A DNA stretch of 5,230 nucleotides from an uncultured Chryseolinea sp. (GTDB taxonomy: Bacteria > Bacteroidota > Bacteroidia > Cytophagales > Cyclobacteriaceae), in NCBI GenBank assembly GCA_946478915.1, contig CAMLER010000408.1:1-5230 (forward strand), read 5' to 3'. This document shows positions 1 through 5,230 of this stretch, one piece after another. The notes beneath the pieces were generated by a model, which saw only the letters and a program-made list of their open reading frames with translations, was not told where the DNA came from and made no database searches. How positions within the stretch are numbered: the first letter of the stretch is position 1; each line of letters opens with the position of its first letter. Made by a program: the position numbers and the translations under genes.

Positions 1-57
1 CTTCACAATCACATCACTGAGAGTTTCTGAATCCACTCCCTTCCTTTTTTTCACCAT
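1..57 (-). CDS. rsfS: Ribosomal silencing factor RsfS, N-terminal fragment (cut by window edge)
   Basis: Only the first 19 codons are visible; the gene runs off the left edge. The peptide begins MVKKRKGVDSETLSDVIVK. A lysine-rich start followed by S-E-x-L-S-x-V-I-V-K resembles the first helix of RsfS (RsfA/YbeB/Iojap family) proteins of Bacteroidota. RsfS binds ribosomal protein uL14 on the large subunit and blocks joining to the small subunit under starvation. The ATG at 57-55 is chosen because it gives the expected short N-terminus; a GTG follows directly as codon 2. The gene is divergent from birA with a 48-bp spacer. I recall, without being able to check, that rsfS and birA are often divergent neighbours in Cytophagia-like genomes, which supports the call. 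With so few residues the identification is moderate, and it could be another lysine-rich small protein. Confidence 0.62.
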   Translation of the reverse strand, partial: MVKKRKGVDSETLSDVIVK

Positions 58-105
58 TAATCTATCTTCGTTTTTTTTTAACCTACAAAACTAATCAAAA
101 TTACT
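58..105. promoter_or_regulatory. Divergent rsfS/birA intergenic promoter region
   Basis: This 48-bp spacer must carry the rsfS start signals. Reading the minus strand, two sequences match the Bacteroidota -7 consensus TAnnTTTG exactly: TAATTTTG (103-96) and TAGTTTTG (93-86), ten bases apart. Either would give an rsfS leader of about 20-35 nt. I see no convincing TTTG-type -33 element at the usual distance from either, so the assignment is tentative. A run of nine T (71-79) becomes an A-run in the rsfS leader. On the plus strand no matching element was found for birA; its promoter may lie inside the rsfS coding sequence. Confidence 0.4.
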
Positions 106-885
106 TTGTATAAAATCCCTGCCAGCACGCTTTTCCTCGGCAAGAATCTACTTTTCATGCCGGAATGTCATTCAACCAACAGCTGGGCTCTTGAACTCTG
201 CCAACAATCGTGCCCACCAGAGGGCACCCTTCTAATCACAGATCGGCAGATCTCCGGCAGAGGCCAACGTGGTAACACCTGGGAAGCTGAACCGGGAATG
301 AACCTGACCTTTTCGCTTATTTTGAAACCAACGTTTTTGGCAATAAAAGATCAGTTTATGCTTAGCATGATGGTATCAGTTGCGATTCGGGATTACCTTT
401 CCAAACTGTTGGAATACCCCGTGCAGATCAAATGGCCAAACGATATTCTCGTAAATGAGTTCAAAATCTGTGGAATTCTTATCGAAAATCAATTGACGGC
501 CGGTCTTTTCAACTACTCGGTGGTTGGAATCGGACTAAATGTTAATCAGATAAATTTTTCTTTCCCCACTGCAACCTCAATCTCATTAATTCAGGGTTAC
601 GCCCAGGATCTTCAACTGGTATTGGATTCAATGCTCGCTGAAATAGAAGCCCGTTACTTCCAACTCAGACAAAACAATTTGTTACAACTTCGGGATGACT
701 ACCTTGCGCACCTGTACAGAAGTCATGAACGATCTACGTTTGTGGCCGACGGCCTACAGTTTGAGGGCGAAATCTCGGGTGTTGATGAATATGGTAGACT
801 GCAGGTATTGGTTGGGGGAGACGTGAAGGTGTTTGATACAAAAGAGATTGCATATGCAGGTTATAATTCAATCAGCAACGGATGA
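106..885 (+). CDS. birA: Biotin--[acetyl-CoA-carboxylase] ligase (monofunctional BirA)
   Basis: Activates biotin with ATP to biotinyl-5'-AMP and transfers it to the target lysine of biotin carboxyl carrier proteins such as that of acetyl-CoA carboxylase; cytoplasmic. The 259-aa protein shows the class catalytic motifs in order: CHSTN (21-25), the biotin/ATP loop GRGQRG (51-56) followed by WEAEPG, KWPND (109-113), GILIE (123-127) and GIGLNVN (141-147). Residues of about 215-250 fit the small C-terminal SH3-like domain. There is no N-terminal helix-turn-helix, so unlike the roughly 320-aa E. coli protein it should not repress biotin genes itself. The start is a TTG at 106: the frame is open only from 82 (TAA at 79-81), the next ATG is residue 18, and starting there would remove the first strand (YKIPASTLFLGKNLLF) that belongs to the fold. 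No Shine-Dalgarno is visible. The stop overlaps the next gene by four bases. Confidence 0.95.
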   Translation: MYKIPASTLFLGKNLLFMPECHSTNSWALELCQQSCPPEGTLLITDRQISGRGQRGNTWEAEPGMNLTFSLILKPTFLAIKDQFMLSMMVSVAIRDYLSKLLEYPVQIKWPNDILVNEFKICGILIENQLTAGLFNYSVVGIGLNVNQINFSFPTATSISLIQGYAQDLQLVLDSMLAEIEARYFQLRQNNLLQLRDDYLAHLYRSHERSTFVADGLQFEGEISGVDEYGRLQVLVGGDVKVFDTKEIAYAGYNSISNG

Positions 886-2075
886 ATAAAAGTATATACA
901 CGGAACGAAGTAGAATTGTAATCACCTGCAGCAAACGGTTGTCGACCTATCTTAATGAAGAAGTGCAGGCTTTGGGTTTCGAAGTTGAACGGGTTTTCGC
1001 TACTGGAGTTGAGTTGTTTGGAACTGTGAATGATTGCATCAAGCTGAATCTTAACCTGCGGTGCGCAAGCCAGGTGCACTATTCCCTTCTGGAGTTTCCT
1101 GCTAAGAATGCAGACGAGCTGTATAGAACCTTGTCGGAATTTAAGTGGGAGAATCTGATTAAGAGCGACGGATACTTTTCGGTAACCTGCAATGTTGACA
1201 ATCCCACTATTAACAATACCATGTTTGTAAATGTGAAAGTGAAAGATGCGATTGTCGACAGAATACGAAGTAAGAGTTCCAGGAGACCGGATTCCGGGTC
1301 GGAGCTAAGCGGCGCGGTCATTTACCTTTTCTGGAAGGACAATCGTGCTGAGGTTTTTGTCGACACTTCGGGAGAAACCCTTTCGAAACATGGGTACAGA
1401 AAAATTCCGGGCAAAGCCCCGATGCTTGAGGCTCTTGCAGCTAGTACGTTGCTTGCAGGTAAATGGGACCGACGATCTCCTTTTGTAAATCCCATGTGCG
1501 GATCTGGAACGGTGGCTATCGAGGCAGCACTGATTGCAACTAATCGACGTCCCGGTTTGCTTCGGGATAACTATTCCTACATGCACTTTATTGGCTACGA
1601 CGAATCCGTTCATCGCAATGAAAAACAATTGCTAAAGCATCAGATCAAAGAGGTCCCAGGCCTCGTGATCGTTGCTAGCGACAACCGGGAGGATGCAATT
1701 TCTGTTTCCCGCGTTAATGCCGGTATCGCAGGCGTTGAACATATGATTCGATTTCAGGTATGCGACTTCCAGGAAACTCAGTTGCCGAACGAGCCGGGAG
1801 TCATTTATTTCAATCCTGAATACGGTGAACGATTAGGTGAAATTTCCGCACTTGAAACGACGTACGCGTCAATAGGAGATTTTCTGAAAAAGAAATGTCA
1901 GGGGTATATGGCCTATATATTTACAGCGAATCTTGAGCTTGCAAAAAAAATTGGTCTGAAGGCCAGCCGGCGAATCGAGTTTTTTACCGCCAAGCTTGAT
2001 TGCAGATTGCTGGAATATGAACTGTATTCAGGAACGCGCCGCGTGCAGAAAACTAACGGTGAAGAAGGGCAGTAA
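882..2075 (+). CDS. THUMP-domain class I SAM-dependent RNA methyltransferase (RlmL/YpsC-type)
   Basis: Probable 23S rRNA guanine-N2 methyltransferase (COG0116); in E. coli the related half of RlmL makes m2G2445. The 397 aa match the single-enzyme forms such as YpsC, not the roughly 700-aa RlmKL fusion. Residues of about 10-160 form the N-terminal ferredoxin-like plus THUMP RNA-binding region. Next come KHGYR (169-173) and APMLEALAAS (179-188), usual for the family, then SAM motif I NPMCGSGT (203-210) with IEAAL, a motif around ASDN (265-268), and motif IV NPEYGERLG (311-319). The last feature is odd: the common catalytic form is NPPY. GYMAYIFTANLELAKKIGLK (341-360) and LDCRLLEYELY (372-382) are the conserved C-terminal part. 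The ATG start overlaps the birA stop as ATGA, suggesting translational coupling in one transcript; no Shine-Dalgarno is seen. The family is certain; the exact modified base is inferred. Confidence 0.92.
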   Translation: MNKSIYTERSRIVITCSKRLSTYLNEEVQALGFEVERVFATGVELFGTVNDCIKLNLNLRCASQVHYSLLEFPAKNADELYRTLSEFKWENLIKSDGYFSVTCNVDNPTINNTMFVNVKVKDAIVDRIRSKSSRRPDSGSELSGAVIYLFWKDNRAEVFVDTSGETLSKHGYRKIPGKAPMLEALAASTLLAGKWDRRSPFVNPMCGSGTVAIEAALIATNRRPGLLRDNYSYMHFIGYDESVHRNEKQLLKHQIKEVPGLVIVASDNREDAISVSRVNAGIAGVEHMIRFQVCDFQETQLPNEPGVIYFNPEYGERLGEISALETTYASIGDFLKKKCQGYMAYIFTANLELAKKIGLKASRRIEFFTAKLDCRLLEYELYSGTRRVQKTNGEEGQ

Positions 2076-2186
2076 TTCCTGGGATAAACTTTGGCGCAAG
2101 CAAAGATCTTTGCCAATTTGAAACCCTTTTGGTACTGAAACAATTTTTTTGAGAATTGAATCATTAATGTATAAACTATTATAGAA
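2076..2186. other. Intergenic spacer with a perfect 14-bp palindrome
   Basis: This 111-bp spacer separates the methyltransferase and peptidase genes. It contains the perfect palindrome GCAAAGATCTTTGC (2100-2113). An overlapping alternative pairs TTGGC (2091-2095) with GCCAA (2112-2116). A run of seven T (2144-2150) lies about 30 bases after the palindrome, too far for a standard intrinsic terminator. The 3' half is very AT-rich and presumably carries the peptidase promoter, but I found no exact TAnnTTTG; the nearest are one-mismatch forms at 2105-2112 and 2144-2151. Whether the peptidase is co-transcribed with birA cannot be decided from this. Confidence 0.5.
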
Positions 2187-3914
2187 ATGACTGCAGAACT
2201 TCAAATACCCCGACGTCCAGTTCGTAAATTCTTGGGAGAAGAATTTAAGGTTACGACATGGGAGGAGTTGAAACCTTTTTTTGATAATTTATTGGAACGC
2301 AAACTTGAGTCGGTAGAAGATTTAAAGCGCTGGTTTCGGGATAGGAGTGAACTTGAATCCGTGATCAGTGAAGATTTTGCATGGCGATATATCAAAATGA
2401 CTTGTTACACAGAGAACGAGGGATTTCGAAAGAGTTACCAGGATTTTGTTGAAAATATTCAACCCCAGATAGCGCCTGTCTCTGATAGTCTCAATAAGAA
2501 AGCAGCTGCATCGCCTCACCTTAATGAGTTAGCGAATGTTAGCGGTTATGATCTGATGATCCGTAGTCTAAAGAAGGATATTGAAATATTCCGTCAGGAA
2601 AATGTTCCTCTTTTTACCCAACTCAGTACCGAAGCCCAGAAATATCAACAGATCTCCGGAGCAATGACGGTAGAAATTAATGGGAAAGAATTGACGCTTC
2701 AACAGGCTTCTGTCTTATTGATGTCGACTGACCGCAATCTCAGGGAGGATGTATATCACAAGGTTACAAACAGAAGATTGCAGGATCATCAGGTTCTGGA
2801 CGAACTTTTTTCGAAACTGATCAATCTGCGCCATCAGGTTTCTGCAAATGCCGGGTTCCGAAATTTCAGGGATTATATGTTTAAGTCGCTCGGAAGGTTT
2901 GACTACACACCGCAGGATTGCTTTGATTTCCACGAAGCAATTCAGCATGAAGTCGTTCCAATCCTCGATGAATTTTCAAGAGAAAGAAAACGTGCGCTGA
3001 AAGTAAATTCACTTAGGCCATGGGATAAGGCTGTCGATCCTGAAGGACGTGAGGCACTTAAGCCATTTACGAATGGCGAAGAGCTTGCTGAAAAAACTAT
3101 CGATGTGTTCAGGAAGCTGGATCCGTTCCTGGGTCAATGTCTGGCAATTATGAAGGAGATGGGACACCTCGATCTGGAGTCGAGAAAGGGAAAAGCACCG
3201 GGTGGTTATAATTATCCGTTGTCGGAAATTGGTGTGCCTTTCATATTCATGAATGCGACCTCGACGCTGAGGGATTTGGTGACGATCATGCACGAAGGAG
3301 GTCACGCAGTCCACAATTTTCTGACACGTGATCTTGAATTAAATGATTTCAAATCTACGCCTTCGGAGGTTGCAGAACTCGCATCGATGTCGATGGAACT
3401 GATTTCGATGGATCACTGGAATGTATTTTTTACCGACGAGGCTGAACTCAAAAGAGCCAAACGTGAACACCTCGAAGACCTGATTGAAACTTTGCCATGG
3501 GTTGCCACAATCGACAGGTACCAACACTGGCTTTATGAAAATCCAACGCATAGCCTGGACGAACGCAGACAGATGTGGAACAAAATCTTTGACCAATTTG
3601 CGGATACGGTTACTGATTGGTCGGGGCTTGAGAAGGCAAAGGATTACCTATGTCAAAAACAACTTCATCTTTATGAAGTGCCTTTTTATTATATAGAATA
3701 TGGAATGGCGCAACTTGGAGCTATAGCCGTTTGGAGAAATTACAGAGAAGATCCAGCGAAGGGATTGCAGGGGTATCAAAATGCGTTAAAGCTTGGATAT
3801 ATGAAATCCATTCCTGAGATATACAAAGCAGCATATATCAGGTTCGATTTTAGCAGAGGATATATTAAGGAGTTGATGGATTTTGTGCGAACTGAATTGG
3901 ATAAGATAGTTTGA
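2187..3914 (+). CDS. M3 family oligoendopeptidase (zinc metallopeptidase, PepF/thimet-like)
   Basis: Cytoplasmic zinc endopeptidase cleaving short peptides, typically in peptide recycling. The 575-aa length suits bacterial M3 oligoendopeptidases of the PepF type. The active site is HEGGH (369-373): H369 and H373 are the zinc ligands and E370 the catalytic base. It sits in TIMHEGGHAVHNFLT; the extra AVH after the motif is usual in M3. The third ligand is most likely E397 in TPSEVAELASMSMEL, 28 residues after the first histidine, matching M3 spacing. The C-terminal segment HLYEVPFYYIEYGMAQLGA (494-512) is the family's substrate-binding tyrosine region. Residues of about 1-340 are the mainly helical N-terminal lobe closing over the cleft. 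There is no signal peptide or membrane segment. The ATG at 2187 follows an AT-rich leader without a Shine-Dalgarno sequence. All key residues are intact. The gene ends facing the marR gene, with the stop inside a repeat tract. Confidence 0.94.
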   Translation: MTAELQIPRRPVRKFLGEEFKVTTWEELKPFFDNLLERKLESVEDLKRWFRDRSELESVISEDFAWRYIKMTCYTENEGFRKSYQDFVENIQPQIAPVSDSLNKKAAASPHLNELANVSGYDLMIRSLKKDIEIFRQENVPLFTQLSTEAQKYQQISGAMTVEINGKELTLQQASVLLMSTDRNLREDVYHKVTNRRLQDHQVLDELFSKLINLRHQVSANAGFRNFRDYMFKSLGRFDYTPQDCFDFHEAIQHEVVPILDEFSRERKRALKVNSLRPWDKAVDPEGREALKPFTNGEELAEKTIDVFRKLDPFLGQCLAIMKEMGHLDLESRKGKAPGGYNYPLSEIGVPFIFMNATSTLRDLVTIMHEGGHAVHNFLTRDLELNDFKSTPSEVAELASMSMELISMDHWNVFFTDEAELKRAKREHLEDLIETLPWVATIDRYQHWLYENPTHSLDERRQMWNKIFDQFADTVTDWSGLEKAKDYLCQKQLHLYEVPFYYIEYGMAQLGAIAVWRNYREDPAKGLQGYQNALKLGYMKSIPEIYKAAYIRFDFSRGYIKELMDFVRTELDKIV

Positions 3915-3981
3915 GGTTTGAAGTTACAGGTTTAAGGTTCGCACGATGAAATCCTCACCTTATACCCTATACCTCAACCCC
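3908..3981. repeat. Converging degenerate heptamer repeats between convergent genes
   Basis: On the plus strand, units in 7-bp register run from the end of the peptidase gene: AGTTTGA (3908), GGTTTGA (3915), AGTTACA (3922), GGTTTAA (3929), GGTTCGC (3936). From the other side, the minus strand reads GGGTTGA, GGTATAG, GGTATAA, GGTGAGG in the same register (3980 down to 3953). The shared consensus is about GGTWTRA. The TGA stops of both flanking genes are the last bases of the first unit on their side. The two halves are inverted, so a hairpin can form: 3929-3938 pairs with 3957-3966 at 9 of 10 positions, with an 18-nt loop. No T-run follows on either strand, so it is not a standard intrinsic terminator, although it may still separate the two transcripts. 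The repeat pattern is directly visible; any role is inference. Confidence 0.6.
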
Positions 3982-4429
3982 GGTCCCCCCGACACTTATC
4001 AAGCAAGTCGCTTAGTTGCAGGGCCTCCTCCTCTGTGAGCGACAGAACGCCGTCCAGTTCGTCCTGGTGTTTATCGAGTGTTGCCAGCAAAGCCATTCCG
4101 GGTTCTGCAATAGTCACGTCAGTCGCACGTTTGTCGTTGGGGCAGGTCTGTTTTGTAATGAGATTTTTGCGAACCAGGCGATCCAGCAGCCGCGAAACAT
4201 CGGAATTCTTGTCCAGCATCCTTGCCTTAATCTCTGTGGCAGATATAGCCGATGGATGCTGTCCTTTTAGGATTCTTAAAATGTTAAACTGCTGGGCGGT
4301 GATTTTAAAGGGCTTGAAAAAATGCTGTTGGGTACCTTGCAGCCAGCTTGCCGTATAAAGAAGATTCAGCAAAGCCTTTTGGTGATTACTCCTGAATTTG
4401 GGCTGTTTTATTTCTTCTTCGATTTTCAT
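3974..4429 (-). CDS. MarR family winged helix-turn-helix transcriptional regulator
   Basis: Dimeric DNA-binding regulator, usually a repressor relieved by small ligands or oxidation. Taken from the ATG at 4429 it has 151 aa, typical for MarR. TAQQFNILRIL (44-54) is the conserved start of the DNA-binding domain, NSDVSRLLDRLVRKNLI (75-91) contains the recognition helix, and CPNDKRATDVTIAEPGMALL (96-115) is the wing with the family's D-x-R signature (D99, R101). Flanking helices (about 10-38 and 115-145) form the dimer interface. Cysteines are at 96 and 146; there is no N-terminal redox cysteine of the OhrR type. An in-frame ATG at 4453 would add eight residues, but these bases are the terminator arm and U-tract of yceI, so the inner start is preferred. 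The gene lies downstream of yceI on the same strand, making yceI a candidate target. The stop falls in the heptamer repeat tract. Confidence 0.9.
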   Translation of the reverse strand: MKIEEEIKQPKFRSNHQKALLNLLYTASWLQGTQQHFFKPFKITAQQFNILRILKGQHPSAISATEIKARMLDKNSDVSRLLDRLVRKNLITKQTCPNDKRATDVTIAEPGMALLATLDKHQDELDGVLSLTEEEALQLSDLLDKCRGDRG

Positions 4430-4430
4430 G

Positions 4431-4464
4431 ATAAAAATAAAACCCCGGACCATGGCCCGGGGTT
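4431..4464 (-). terminator. Intrinsic terminator after yceI, abutting the marR start
   Basis: The 24-base inverted repeat at 4441-4464 begins seven bases after the yceI stop. Read as minus-strand RNA it forms a ten-pair stem (AACCCCGGGC against GUCCGGGGUU) with a CAUG loop, and runs straight into UUAUUUUUAU (4440-4431). On the plus strand the one imperfect position is an A-C mismatch, while on the minus strand it is a G-U pair, and only the minus strand has the adjoining T-rich tract. The terminator therefore points leftward and belongs to yceI. It ends one base before the marR ATG, so marR expression needs read-through or a promoter not recognised here. Confidence 0.88.
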
Positions 4465-4471
4465 ATAAGCC

Positions 4472-5047
4472 TTAAGCTTTTTTATCCAATTCCACTTTTA
4501 CAATTAGCTCGACTTCGTCACCGACCACCAACTCGCCTGTGGGAACTTTGTTGGCCCAGGTCAAACCGTAATCCTGTCGATTGATTTTTCCAGTGAGCTT
4601 AAATCCAGCCTTGGTGCCTTTACCATGGTTGATCGTTCCACCATAAGTAACGTCAAATTCTACAGGTTTAGTTACGCCATGCATCGTGAGATCGCCTTTT
4701 AATTTGTATTTCCCACCATCTTTCACAAGCGTTCCTTTGAACTTTGTTTCAGGAAATTTTTCAGCATCAAAAAAATCGGGAGATTTTAAGTGGTTATCCC
4801 TTCTTTCGTTATCTGTGTCAATTGATGCAGTTTTGGAAGTGAATTCCACCTGAGCGCCGTTAAAATCGTCGGATTTGGCTGTAACAGTGCCGTCGAATTC
4901 ATTAAATTTTCCTTCGACTTCCGAAACGGCCATATGGGCAATACTAAATCCCACCTTGCTGTGGTTCTTGTCTATCGTCCAGGTCGTTTGCGCAACTGCT
5001 GCGCCTGCAATCATCATGAACGTCACTAATGCATTGATCTTTTTCAT
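4472..5047 (-). CDS. YceI family protein, secreted lipocalin-like
   Basis: YceI-domain proteins fold as a lipocalin-like beta-barrel; the Thermus homologue binds a polyisoprenoid chain, and the E. coli protein is periplasmic and induced by base. The 191 aa begin with a signal peptide: KK, a hydrophobic stretch to about residue 16, and AVA|Q at 17-20 as a likely signal peptidase I site; there is no lipobox cysteine, so a soluble periplasmic protein is expected. Family hallmarks follow: WTIDKNHSKVGFSIAHM (23-39), IDTDNERRDNHLKSPDFFD (76-94), GDLTMHGVTKPVEF (118-131), INRQDYGLTW (155-164) and VGDEVEL (175-181). Length is normal and nothing is missing. It has its own terminator and a candidate promoter, and lies just upstream of marR, which may regulate it. 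The physiological ligand is unknown from sequence. Confidence 0.95.
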   Translation of the reverse strand: MKKINALVTFMMIAGAAVAQTTWTIDKNHSKVGFSIAHMAVSEVEGKFNEFDGTVTAKSDDFNGAQVEFTSKTASIDTDNERRDNHLKSPDFFDAEKFPETKFKGTLVKDGGKYKLKGDLTMHGVTKPVEFDVTYGGTINHGKGTKAGFKLTGKINRQDYGLTWANKVPTGELVVGDEVELIVKVELDKKA

Positions 5048-5096
5048 TTTTCTCGATTTAATAATTGTGAATGTTTCGTTTTAGTTTTTTGGATTT

Positions 5097-5104
5097 CAAA
5101 AGTA
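5097..5104 (-). promoter_or_regulatory. Candidate -7 promoter element of yceI
   Basis: Minus-strand TACTTTTG matches the Bacteroidota -7 consensus TAnnTTTG exactly. Transcription would start near 5090, giving a leader of about 43 nt before the yceI ATG at 5047. No clear TTTG-type -33 element is seen at the usual distance upstream. A purine patch (GAGAAAA) lies directly before the ATG, but it is not a good Shine-Dalgarno sequence. Confidence 0.5.
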
Positions 5105-5126
5105 ACAACGGATCTGAATTAATTGT

Positions 5127-5228
5127 TTAAACATCTAATTTAAATTTCATAAACCACTGATTTCCAGACACAAAAAAATCCATAGCGTAATTTACAGCTT
5201 TATATAAAAATCCCGCGTCAGATTTACA
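5127..5228 (-). other. Right-edge flank; possible tail of another minus-strand gene
   Basis: One minus-strand frame stays open from the window edge for 33 codons and ends at TAA (5129-5127). Its last residues read GNQWFMKFKLDV. The other two frames on this strand hit stops early. The stop lies 22 bases before the yceI -7 element, where the end of an upstream gene would be expected. The region is AT-rich, the stretch short, and no family is recognised, so this may be chance. No RNA gene or repeat was seen here. Confidence 0.2.
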
Positions 5229-5230
5229 TA

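Noticed and set aside
2091..2150. Intrinsic terminator after the methyltransferase, from the palindrome plus the T7 run.
   Set aside because: About 30 bases separate the hairpin from the T-run, too far for a standard terminator.
861..2164. Minus-strand open frames opposite the methyltransferase gene (861-1079, 1079-1321, 1305-1628, 1913-2164).
   Set aside because: All are antisense to a well-supported gene and show no recognisable motif or promoter.
2201..3696. Open frames in other frames within the peptidase gene, including a plus-strand one at 3484-3696.
   Set aside because: The M3 peptidase reading is intact with all zinc ligands; these frames have no family features.
3929..3966. Intrinsic bidirectional terminator between the peptidase and marR genes.
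   Set aside because: The stem has a mismatch, the loop is 18 nt, and neither strand has a T-run after it; kept only as a repeat feature with a possible hairpin.
4016..4358. Two plus-strand open frames (4016-4270 and 4035-4358) opposite marR.
   Set aside because: They lie antisense to a clear MarR coding region, resemble no family I know, and have low-complexity serine- and cysteine-rich content typical of shadow frames.
4430..4453. N-terminal extension of the MarR protein starting from the ATG at 4453.
   Set aside because: Those codons are the arm and U-tract of the yceI terminator, and MarR length and the charged MKIEEE start fit the ATG at 4429 better.
4875..5084. Plus-strand 69-codon frame with hydrophobic residues opposite the yceI start.
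   Set aside because: The hydrophobicity comes from being antisense to the signal peptide and AT-rich leader; YceI is certain on the other strand.
1..5230. CRISPR array, tRNA or rRNA gene, insertion sequence, toxin-antitoxin or phage defence system.
   Set aside because: No regularly spaced direct repeats, structural RNA signatures, transposase or defence-type domains were seen; the window is filled by ordinary chromosomal genes.

Overview
The window is a housekeeping stretch from a Bacteroidota genome, probably Cytophagia- or Chitinophagia-like. The case rests on four things: the amino-acid style of BirA, the THUMP methyltransferase and the M3 peptidase; gene starts without clear Shine-Dalgarno sequences; TAnnTTTG-type -7 elements in front of two genes; and compact, moderately AT-rich spacers. 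This placement is by eye, with no database search.

Layout, left to right. The left edge cuts a minus-strand gene whose 19 visible codons look like the start of ribosomal silencing factor RsfS. A 48-bp spacer separates it from divergent birA (106-885, TTG start), a biotin ligase without a DNA-binding domain. birA overlaps a THUMP-domain RNA methyltransferase of the RlmL type (882-2075) by ATGA, so the two are probably one operon. After a 111-bp spacer with a perfect 14-bp palindrome comes an M3-family zinc oligoendopeptidase (2187-3914).

The right third is on the minus strand. yceI, a secreted lipocalin-like protein (4472-5047), is followed by a strong intrinsic terminator. A MarR-family regulator (3974-4429) starts directly after the terminator's U-tract. 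The peptidase and the MarR gene converge on a short region of degenerate 7-bp repeats, oppositely oriented on its two sides and containing both stop codons. The last 180 bases hold a good -7 promoter element for yceI and perhaps the tail of another minus-strand gene.

Functionally, RsfS and the RlmL-like enzyme concern the ribosome, BirA charges biotin carboxylases, and the peptidase recycles peptides. yceI and marR form a plausible two-gene stress or envelope unit. I see no new defence, mobile or biosynthetic system. The points most worth a second look are the NPEY catalytic motif in the methyltransferase, the converging heptamer repeats, and the terminator abutting the marR start.
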